Source: G039029935 sp039029935
GTDB lineage: Bacteria > Chloroflexota > Anaerolineae > Caldilineales > Caldilineaceae
Assembly (NCBI GenBank): GCA_039029935.1
Contig: JBCCFC010000083.1
Span: 1-18,958, forward strand
DNA: 18,958 nucleotides
Reading direction: 5' to 3'
Made by a program: the position numbers and the translations under genes. Shown one piece after another: positions 5,801-17,800 of the stretch. The notes under the pieces are model-generated. The model was not told where the DNA came from. It saw only the letters and a list, made by a program, of their open reading frames with translations, and did not search any database. Each line of letters begins with the position of its first letter. The first letter of the stretch is position 1.

Positions 5801-8800
5801 GTCTCAGCCAGTGCGCTTTCGGCCAATGGCAGTACGATTCGCGATGGTGTCGATAACGACGCTGACCTGACCTTGCCCGATCCCGGCACAGATGGCTCGC
5901 TCTCCTTTAACAAGGATATCGAGGTAGATAGCACACCAGCGACGGTCAACAACGTGACCTCGCCCGATGCCAATGGCGTCTACGGCCCCGGTGATGTGGT
6001 GGCGATTGCGGTTGAGTGGAGCGAGACGGTGACGGTGACAGGCTCACCACAGTTGACACTGACCACCGATGCCACAGGCGGCAGCAATGCAGGTAGTCAT
6101 GGGATAGCCACCTATCACAGTGGCTCTGGCAGCAGAACATTGCTCTTCAACTACCCTGTGCAGGCGGGACAGAGCAGCGATGACTTGGATTATGGCGCAA
6201 CCACCGCGCTGTTGCTCAACGACGGCACGATCCGCGATGCGGGTCGCAATGGCAGCACCCTGACCTTGCCCGCTCCGGGTGGCGCAGGCTCATTGGCGAC
6301 GAACAAAGCCATCATCATCGACAGCACCCCGCCCACCATCACCACTGTCACCTCCAGCAAGAACGATGGCAGCTATGGCTTGGGCGAATCAGTTTCCATC
6401 CAAGTGCAGTTTAATGAGGTTGTCAATGTCACAGGCAATCCACAGTTGACGCTCAACACCAGTGTACCCGCCGCTCGCCGCACATTAGAGGGCGCAGAAG
6501 CAAGCAATGCGACCGCCATCTATGACAGCGGTGATGGTAGCGATACCCTCACCTTTGTCTACGAGGTCAGTGCAGGTCACAACAGCCCAGATTTGGACTA
6601 TGTGGATGCCGACGCACTGACCCTGAATGGCGGCGACATTGAAGACTTGGGCAATAACGATGCCGTCCTCATCCTGCCAACGCCGAACGAAGCTGGCTCG
6701 CTCTCGGCCAACAAAGCATTGCTCATCGACGGCATTGTGCCAAGCGTACAGCAGGTCTCCTCACCCAATGCCAACGAGACCTATCTCATCGGTGATTTGC
6801 TGACCATCACGGTGCAGTTTAATGAATTGGTCAATGTGGTCGGCACACCGCAATTGACCATGAACACAGGCGCAACACCAGACAACCCCAGTGGTGTGAC
6901 CGTACTCGATTATGTCAGCGGCACGGGCACAGACACGCTTGCCTTTGTCTATGAGGTGGGTGTGGGTGATATCAACGTCGACTTTGACTATGTGGATGGC
7001 AGTTCGTTGAGCATCAACGGTGGTAGCATCCGCGACCATGTCAACAATGACGCCGATGTGACCCTGCCGACACCGGGCGATGCCGGGTCGCTGAGTGCCA
7101 ACAAAGACCTCTTTATCGACGGTGCGCCCGTCAAGGTCATCAACGTCACCGCGACCAATAACTCTGGCACTATGGATGGATATTATGGTGTCGATGATGT
7201 GGTTGCCATCCAAATTGTCTTTGATGATGTGGTCTATGTCACAGGCACACCACAACTGACGCTCGACACCGACGCCACGGGTGCGCCCAACGCCATTGTG
7301 GACTACACCAGCGGTTCGGGCAGCAACATGCTCATCTTTGAATACACGGTCAACGATGAACACAACAGTGCCGACCTAGCCTATGTCTCGGAGACAGCAC
7401 TGGCACTCAATGGCGGCACAATCCAAAATGAGGCCACCAATAACGCCAATCTCACGCTGCCCATACCCGGCGATATTGGCTCACTCAGTGCCAACAGCGC
7501 ATTGGTGATTGACGGAACCGCCGCCAGCGTGGTCAATGTCACGGCCACCAATGACGATGGCAGCTATGGACAGGGCAACACGATTGTCATCACCGTGCAG
7601 TTTGACGAAGCGGTCAACGTCACGGGGACACCACAACTGCTGATGGAGACCAGCGGTCCATCGGCCAACGGCACGGTTTCAACCGATGTGCAGGCCAACT
7701 ATGTCAGCGGCTCTGGCAGCGACACACTTGTCTTTGAGTACGTTGTCGAGGCCAATAACAGCAGCGATGATCTGGACTACGCCTCCATCACCGCGCTCAC
7801 GCTCAACGGTGGCAGCATCATTGATGTGGCACGGAACGACGCTGACTTGACACTGCCAACACCAAGCAACGCGGGGTCACTCGCCGCCAACAGCGCAGTC
7901 GTGATTGACGGCATTGCCGCAACCATGCTCAACGCCACTTCTGCTGATGCCGATGGGCAATATGGACCGGACACGACCATCACGATTGACCTGCAATTTG
8001 ATGAAGTGGTCCATGTGTCAGGTATACCACAGTTAACGCTCAATACCAGCGGCGTAAGCAATCCCGACGCCGTCGTGGACTATGCCAGCGGCTCTGGTAC
8101 AGACATACTTTCGTTTGTCTACACAGTGGCTGCGGGTGACTATAATGAAGATTTGGACTACGCATCGGCCAGCGCACTTGCGCTCAATAATGGTAGTATT
8201 CAGGATAGCGTGGGCAATGATGCCGACCTGACCTTGATTGCACCGGGTGGGGCAGGTTCATTGGCAACCAATAAGCAACTCTTTGTCGATGCCGCTGGTC
8301 CGCCTATCATCAATGTCACCTCGCCCAATGACAACGGAACCTACACACCGGGTGATGTCATTAACATCACGGTTCAGTTTGGCGAGGTTGTCGTGGTTAC
8401 GGGCATACCACAGTTGACGGTTGCGCTCGACACGGCCAATGTTGCACTCGATTATGTCAGCGGCTCAAACAGCGACACGCTGCTCTTTGCCTACACCGTG
8501 CAAGATGGTCACGCCACAGCAGATTTGGCCTATGCATCGGCAAGCGCGCTGTCGTTAAATGGCGGAACCATTCAGGATACGACGGGCAATGACGCCCACA
8601 TTGCCCTCCCGACACCAAGTGCATCCGGTTCACTAAGCCACAATAAGAACTTCTTTATCGACGGTGGTATTCCTGCTGTATCGTTGGTAATTGATGATAC
8701 CAGCGGCAATGAGACCGATGAACAAGTTGTCTTCACCGTGCGTCAATCAGCAGCATCGATCATTAATGTGCGTGTCAACTATGTCACAGCCAACGGCTCG

Positions 8801-11800
8801 GCAAGAGCGGGCTCATCCTACACAGCCCAAAGCGGTACATTGGTCATCCCCGCAGGCAATCAAAATGGTAGCGTCGTTGTCCCTGTTGCTAATTTGGACT
8901 TTGCCCAGGGCAATCGCAATTTTAAAGTGAGCTTGTCGAATGCCGCCTATGCCACCATTGCGGACGGCGACGGCATTGGCACAATCATCGACAATAATTT
9001 CCCTGCACCGATAGCAACACCTGAGCCTATTGACGAGACTGAAACCATCTCAGAAACAGAGACCATCTCTGAGACGGTGGAGCCAGATACGCGCGAGACC
9101 ATGACCGTTGGTGTGGTGACGGTGCGTGCCGATAGCTTTGCCGATGCGGGCGACGGGGTCACAGACGCCAGCAGTAATGTCGGCTTTGGTAGCCATTTTG
9201 CGCTCACGGGTGATGGCGCAACCGTTCGTCTGGATGCCAACAGCATTGCCGTCAATGGCACACTTTCCTTTGTCGGCACAGACAGTTCGATCCCGCTGAT
9301 TAGCGGCTCATTCACCATCGACTCGGCGACGGGCATGGTCCAAATCGGGGGTGCAACCACTGTGTTGACCACGCTTGGTGGCTTGGCGGTGCAGACCACG
9401 CCAACCACGATGCAGATCAATGTCAGCAACGACACTGTGATAGGTGTTGCCGATTTGGGGCTGCAAATTCCAGGTGTGGATGTATCGTTGGCCGCACAAC
9501 CATTCACACTCTCGGCAGGTCCTGCGCTTAGTGGCGATGTCCAGCCCTTTAGCTTTGCAATGGCGGGCATGGTCTTTAACGTCACCGACGCAGCCCTCAG
9601 TATGAATGGGTTGGCAGCGTCGATGGTGACAGTGCAAATGCCTGCTGTGCTTGGCGGTGGCACATCCACCTTTGCCAACCTGCGCATCAGCGATGGCCGT
9701 GTGACAATGGATGGCGCGAGCAACATGAGCGTCGCTGACATCGCTATTGGCAGCACCATGCGCTTTGGCGGCAACACAGCCACGCTTGAGTTGGCAGCAG
9801 ACAGCAGCTACTATCAGCTGACCATCAACACACTGCTGGAGCTTTTCCTGCCTGGCAACAGCCACATCCAACCGATGACGCTGGCCTTGACGACCGTGAA
9901 CGGTGCAGCACAGTTGGGTGGCACATTGGGTGACGTAATGCTGGATATTGCGGGCAACGCACTGGCATTGACCAACCTCACGCTGGACAATGATGGCTTT
10001 ACATCAGCGACGGCACAGCTAACATTGCCTGCGGCGTTGGGTGGCGGTCAACTCGCACTCACGGGTGTCAAGATCACAGGTGCAGGATTGGACTTTGGTG
10101 TGGGTGAGATTGCCGTGCCGACGATGGTGTTGGGGGCAGCACAGGTGCAAGCAGCTGCAAATACACCAAACGCGACAGCCGCAGCACCACCATTGACGCT
10201 GATCGATGTTTTCATCACTATCCTCGCCCAGACCGATGGCTATACCATCAATGGACGGAGTACATTGCAGGTACGTCTACCCGGCAATGCGCATGACATG
10301 CCGCTACCTTTCAGCCTCAATGAACAGGGGGCGTTTGTGGGAGCGATGGACACCATCACGCTCTCTGTCGCCAAGGGCGTGTTGACGCTGGAAGAGATTC
10401 ACGTCGATTACGCGGGTGTCTACGCAGGCAAGGCATCTATGACCTTGCCCACAGCGATGGGTGGCGGGGTGATGCCATTGCAGGATGTTGCCATTATGGG
10501 CAATGGCCTCTACATCGCACAGGAAAACTTTGCTCTGCCTGATATCATCATCGGCAATGGCTTAACGGCCAAGTTGACAGGTGTGCGCGCCGTGTTGCAA
10601 GCGCATACGGATATGTACACGTTGGATGCGGCGGGTACACTTGCGCTAACCCTGCCTGGCAACCAGATTGCGCAGCCTGTTTCCTTCACCATCGACGACA
10701 ACGGCAGTGTCGCTGGTACACTAGAGACGCTGGCACTCAATGTTGCGGGATCAACCTTGACGCTCAACAACATTGCACTGGATGACGTGGGGCTGCAAGC
10801 CGAAACCGCCAATGTCAAGCTGCCTCTTGCCTTTGGCGGGGCACAGAGTACACTGCAAGCCGTCACTATCAACGACGGCGGTCTAAGTATTGGCAACGGT
10901 GGCTTTGCCCTGCCCGACATCAGTGTCGGCAACGGCTCAACCGCCAAGTTTGTCAATGTGGCGGCACAGTTGGTTGTGGCCGATGGCAGCTACACCTTTG
11001 CGGCAGACGCTACACTCAATCTCAACTTGCCCGGCAACGTACAGAACTTGCCGTTACAACTGGTGATTGGCAGCGATGGGTCTCTGCAAGCGGACCTAGA
11101 GGCCATCAACCTGACCGTGGCGGGGTCCACGCTGGCATTGCAACAGATGTCGCTGGATGCCAACAGTCTGCGTGCAGGCAATGCCACCTTGACCTTGCCT
11201 GCGACGCTGGGCGGTACACAAACCACGCTCGCCGATGTCCAGATTACGGACCAAGGTCTATCCTTTGCTGGCGGCACACTGTCGCTACCTGATATCAAGG
11301 TGGGCAGCGGTCAGAATGCCTTTGTCTCTGGGATTGAGGCCAAGCTGAAAGTCAGCCAAGGCGTCTATGAACTCGCAGCGGATGCCACACTTAATCTCAA
11401 TCTGCCGAACAACCAGCAGACGGTAGCCATTGGGTTGACCATCGACAAAGATGGCACAATGGCAGCGGATGTTGAGCAAGTTGCGTTGATGATTGCTGGG
11501 TCTACGCTGACACTGAAAAACATTGCCTTGGATACGAGCAAGCTCCAAGCACAGACAGCATCGCTGACCTTGCCAGCGGGTCTGGGTGGCGGCATAGCCA
11601 CGCTCACCCAAGCACAAATTGATGATGGTGGTTTAACGCTCAACAATGGCAGCTTCAACCTGCCTGCCATCAACATTGGCAATGGCACAAGCGCATCCGT
11701 CGGCGATATCGCGGCGCAACTTGCAGTGGTTGATGGTGGCTATCAGATCAACGCCAACGCCATGCTCAATGTCACCCTGCCGGGGAACAACAAGCAAGAG

Positions 11801-14800
11801 GCGTTGACAATGGTGATTGACAGCGCAGGTAACATGCAGGCAAGTCTGGGCGAATTACGTCTGACCGTTGCAGGCATGGCCTTGACCTTGCAGTCGATTG
11901 CACTGAACACCACCGGTATCCGCACAGCCAACGCCACGCTGACCTTACCAGCCTCGCTGGGTGGCACACAGAGCGTATTGCAAGCCGTCACCATCAATGA
12001 CAGTGGCCTAGACTTGGGCGCAACCATCACATTACCCGATATCAATTTGGGCGATGGCTCGAAGGCCAGTTTCACAGACATTACCGCAGCTTTGGCCGTT
12101 GTCGAGGATGTCTATGAGTTTGCAGGCAATGCCACACTCACCCTCAATCTGCCCGGCAATGCACAGACCATCGCCGCACCATTACGTATTGATGGTCAAG
12201 GCAAGGTGCTGCTGACTATCGAGCAGATTCCGCTGACTGTGGCAGGCGGTGTCCTGGCACTCAAGCAGGTGGCAATGGATGGCTCGGAATTGAAGGCGGG
12301 TGAGGCCACCTTCACCATGCCAGCCTCTTTGGGCAGCACAGCCGTTGCACTGACCAATGTCCGCATCGGGGCCAATGGGCTTGCCATCGGCAATGGTCGC
12401 TTCCGTTTGCCAGACATCAACGTGGGCAACGGCTCAACGCTCAAACTCATCAACAACAATGCCGAGCTAGAAGTCGTGAACAATCGCTATCAGCTTCGCT
12501 CCCGCACCAATCTCAACATCAACCTGTCTGGGACAGCGGGAACTGGGCAAGATATTGCAACGGCGTTTGATATTGATAACAACGGCGAATTGACGGTTGA
12601 CATTAGCCTGATTAAGCTCGAAATTGCCAGCTCAACCCTAACATTACGCAATATCTTGCTGGACACAAAGAGTCTGAAAGCAACCTCGGTCAACCTGCGC
12701 TTACCAGCCTCTTTGGGCAACTCAGAGGTTTCGCCAAGCAGCGTTGTCATCACCGACCAAGGGCTAGAAATGACACCCAACCTGAGCATCCCGGATGTCA
12801 AGATTGGCAACGGCTCGACCGTTAATCTCAAACAGGTTCGTCTGACCTTGGAAAAGAGTGGTGAAGTCTATCAGTATAATGTCACAAGCGCATTGGATAT
12901 CAACTTGCCGGGCAATCAATTTACAAAACCGGATATTCGGTTTGTGGTGGATGACCAAGGTGAATTTGATGCAACGCTGCCTGATATCCCCATCACACTG
13001 ATAGGGGCAGACCTCAGTCTGAAGGCCGCAAAACTCACCACCGACCATGTATATGCTACGGAAGCCACGCTGACATTGGATGAAAATCTGGGTAGTGTCA
13101 CAAGTACACTCAAGGATGTGAACATCGATAGCAAAGGGCTGCATGTTGCAAGCCGGATTGAGATTCCGTTTATCAATGTGGGCGATGGGTTTAACGCTCG
13201 CTTCCAAACCGTCCGCGTGGGGATTAAACCAACCGCCAAGAAAGATGGCTATCAGATGAGCGGTGAGGGACGGATTGAAATATTGGTTGAGGGGCTTTTC
13301 GAGAGAAAACTGACCAGTTTTAACATTGTTGCCAATCCAAAGAGTAAGAAAATTCAACTTTCTTTTGGCATCCCCAAAGTGGATTTGAATGTTGCTGCGG
13401 GTAAGGTGACGATGAAAAAATTGACGATGGACAAAACGGCCTTGGCCGCAGGTGTTGCCACAAAGAAACTCACCGACAAAATGGCAAAAGGAAAGCCACC
13501 CCAAGTGCTGCGTGGTGTAAAAATTACTAACGTTGGGTTGGTCCTTGGTGTGGGTGCTATTGAGGTCCCAGGTGAGATTTATGTCATCCAAACAGGCAGT
13601 CTATCTGTCCGTCTACATGGATTGAAATTCCGCATTGAGCCATACCGGACGTCGGCATTCTATCAAGCCCAGAGAGCGGCCCAGACAACCCCACCGATGG
13701 CAATTGAACAAGATGAAGGGCGTTTTGGTCTTGCCAAACCCGCTGTCTATGCACCAGATTATCAGCCAGACCCATCCTCATTGGAACAACAAAATCCCGT
13801 CAAGGGCTATATTGTCAATCTCTGGGGCAATATGGAGATCATTGTTGGTGGTGACAAGCAAGATGTGCTCTTTACGGGGACGATTGATCCGGAGGGCAAC
13901 TTTACAGCCAAGATTGCCAAGATTACCTTGAACTTGACCAAACGATTTGGGCTGAACCATACCGCAACCGATATGTTGGCGCATCAACGGCGGTCGTTTG
14001 CACCAGACCAACGACCTACAACACCAGGGACATTTACGCTGATGTTGGAAAACCCTGATTTTGATATGAGTACGCTGACCTTTAAGACCCAATTAGCGGT
14101 TTTAACCTTGCCCAAGCAGTTCGCTGGTAAGGCAAATACGCATACATTGAGAAAAGTTACCATCGGACCCGGTGGGATAGATTTTGGGTCAGTTACCATT
14201 ATGCTGAACGATATGAAGATGCCGGGTGGCTTTGAATTCACAGGGAAACTGCCCGGCACTGGCCCCACAATGACCGTCAAGACGGTTGGCTCAGGCTCAA
14301 ACCCACTCAAAAAAGGATATAAATTTACCTTTGAGGGACAAGCCATTGTGGGCGCACCGGGTATCCCGTCGGTGGTCGCCATTGGACGTTTTTCTATCGA
14401 CCCCAATGGGAAAGTAAGCGGTAATTTGGATGGCCTTGGCTTTAGCGTTGCGGGTGTCACAATCACAGGCGCGGATGTACGCCTGGTCCCCGGTGGCATT
14501 TTCATGGGGCTGGCAAGAATGGATGTTGCCATTGATGGCTCATTTGTCTCTGGGGCTGTCTATAATGTGCGTCTGAGTGTAACAGAAGGCTTTAGCATTG
14601 GTGGAGGCATGCTCAAATTGCCCTCCCTGAAAGTTGGGGGTGTTGAGCTTGAACTCATGGGGCGATTTGAGAAACAGGAGAAGGGCTATGTGATTGCCGC
14701 CTTTGGCTTTTTCCGGATGGCAACCACCCAAACATCGGGCACCTGCCGGGGAATTGGTGTTGGGGCTGAAATTTTTGCCGATGCCAATAACCAGACAAAC

Positions 14801-17800
14801 ATCCGTTTTCAATCTGTGGATCGCATGACAGAACCAGATGCCATCAATGGCGTCAGTCTGCGCAAGATTTGGCTCAAACTAGGCTGTAAAGTCGCCATCG
14901 GCAGTTCAGGAATGGCACTCAATTCGCTGGAAGGGCAAATATCGTTGCATCCAGAGACACAGATCAGTGTAAAGGCGACCATCGTTCCTATCAAGGGACC
15001 ACCGCTGGTCATGGCTGTCGGCACCATCACCGTTGACCCTAGCCCGTTTGAGATCACATTGGCAACATCTATGTCTGTCTTTTTTGTGGAAGTGGGCAAA
15101 GGCGGTGGAACCATCAACGCCAACCGTGTTAGCTGGAAATTTAACGTAGAGCTACTGTATTTCTCTGGGAACAAGTTTGAAATCGATATCTGGGATGATG
15201 GGGATTTCCACTTTAGCGGTGAAGGGACATTAACGGGCAGTGTGCCCAAGGGGGCCGTTCTGACAAAGATGACGCTCAAAGATGCCATACGAGAACAAAA
15301 AGAAGAGTCATGCGATTCTGTGTTCTTTGATGCCTTTACGTGTGTCTGGAACACAATCAAACGTGTGGTCAAGGTGCTGACACCCATTTCAATCCCACCG
15401 TATGACTGGGGCATTCCAGGTACGTTTGATGTGGCTGTTGGACAGTTTAGCAACTATTCATGGGGCTATCGCGGCTCTATCTGTGAGATTCCACTCTTTG
15501 GCTGTGCCGGGGTCTATATTGATACATCACCCAAGGTCCGTTTTGGTGATGTTCGTGGCTATCAACGCTTGAAACCCAGCACACTTGCCCGTGTCAACCA
15601 GCTCATGCAGGCACGACGGAGCAATGTTGCCTTGTCCGAGAGCGACATGGCACTGCTGGATAGCATCCACCTAACACCCAACAGCACAACGCTCGATGTG
15701 CCCATTGGTGCACCCAACGACGTGACCTTTGCCCTAAGCATTGCAGGTGTGCCACCAGCATACACATTGATCACACCAGATGGTCAGGTCATCGACCCAG
15801 ACAACCTGCCCACCAATGTGACCTATACCGAAACCGTCAGTTTTGAGGCGAACCAACCTGTTTCATCAGGGGTAGCGCGCTTGGTTGCCAACGCTGCCAA
15901 AGGACAAACGTTGGGTCAGGGAAGTCAGAGTCACTGGGATGTCCAGGCGGCTGGCCTGTCTGGTATCTCTGCCGAAGATATCCAAACCTATGATGCGCTG
16001 ATGCAATCCTTTGAAACGCAGGGGTTGGGGAATGCGGAGCTTGCACAGGCCATTGGCGTTGTGCCCCTCTTCTCGGCCAAGCCTCAATCTGCAACGTCCC
16101 AATCTGCACGACAATCTGATGACCAGACTGGGCAACAACAGGAGGTGACAGACACCGCCAAGTTGCGCATTGCACATGGGGCAATGGATGTTGAGGCCGT
16201 CGATGTCTATCTGGATGGTCAACTGCTCTTTAGCAACCTGCCATCTGGACAGAGTGAACTGTTCAACTTTGTCAGCCACTATGGTGATGTTCTATCGGGT
16301 ACACACACGATAGATGTGACGCCTGTTGGCGATGCCGAGCAGACACTGCTTTCACAACAAATTGATTTACTGGCAGAGCAGTCCGCAACCTTCGCCTTGG
16401 CTTCGGAGGGCGACCAGTTTGTCGGTCAACTGCATACAGACCGTAGCGAGATGGCTCCGCGTGGACAGACGGGCGTCCGCATGATTCAATTGGTTTCAGA
16501 CGCACCCACCTTTGATCTCAAATGGGGTGAGCAGGTGCTTGCCAGCGGCATCCGCTACGGGCAGGCCACAGACTATAGCTTTGTTGAACCCGGCATCTAC
16601 ACCTTTGATATCCAAGGGACCGATGGTCAAACATCGCTCAACGAAATGACCTTGCAAGAGGGCGAACTCTATACCATCTTTATGCTTGCAAGAGAGGCTG
16701 ATGGTCAACTTGGGTTCACGACAGTGAAATACGCCGATGTCAATGTGACCGCATCCACGCAGATGTTCTTTGCTGTCCAACAGGCACAGGCAGGCACATG
16801 GCAGATTGAGATCGACCGTGACCTGAGTGATGATGCCTTCAACCTTGAAGTCTTTGGCAGCATCCCCGCACCTGCATTGGATGTGGCGAATGCCACTGTC
16901 AAAGACGTGGATGGTCAGAGTGCGCTAGAGGTTTCTTGGCAATTGACGACAGCGATGACAGAGACCATCGTCGGTGTCTATGCCAATCCTTGGGAGACAG
17001 TGCGCACCGCAAGCGTGGTCAATGCGGCGGGTGTCACAGAGGAACGCCAAGTGGATCGTTTCACAGGCTCACCCTTGGCGCAAGGGCTACAGGTTCCATT
17101 GGATGGTTCAAACCAGACACAGACGTTTGATGTCAGCAGCCTGCCCAGCGGTGTCTACAACATCTGGGTTGAGGCCGACGATAGCAATAGTGCGCCTGTC
17201 CGTGTCTATGCACCCGCACCCGTTATGATTGAACACGCTTGGCCGCAGACATGGACGCCAGAGATAGGGGTTGAGCAGTTATATCGCGAGGTAGCAGTAG
17301 ACTGGACATCCCCATCACCGGATGCCGACCTCTTCCGTCTGACTGTTGGTGAGACGTTGGATGATGCAGGGCAAATCATAGCAACCCAAGTGGTCACGGC
17401 AGATAACATTCTTGCACGATCCATTGGCGGGCTGACACCCAATGTGGCCTATTATCTATCTATGGAGGCAATCGACAGCGAGACAGGGCGCACTGTCACG
17501 TCGACACCAATGATGTTTACCAGCATGTCCGCAGAGTTCGAGGTTGACACAACCTTGGCGTCTGAGGTGATTGCGGGCGATCTCATGGTTGGGTATATCA
17601 CGGTGACAACCGCGATTACACCATTCCCCGGTGTCGTTGGGCTAGAGTTGATTGACGTACCGTTTGGTATGGATGTAGAGTTTGCAACAACGATTGTGAC
17701 ACCTAGCCTTGACCCTGCCTATGTACCCATTTGGGTTCCCGTAGACAGTGCAATGGACAGTGGCACCTATCCAGTTGCCATTCGCGCAACAGGTGAAGGT

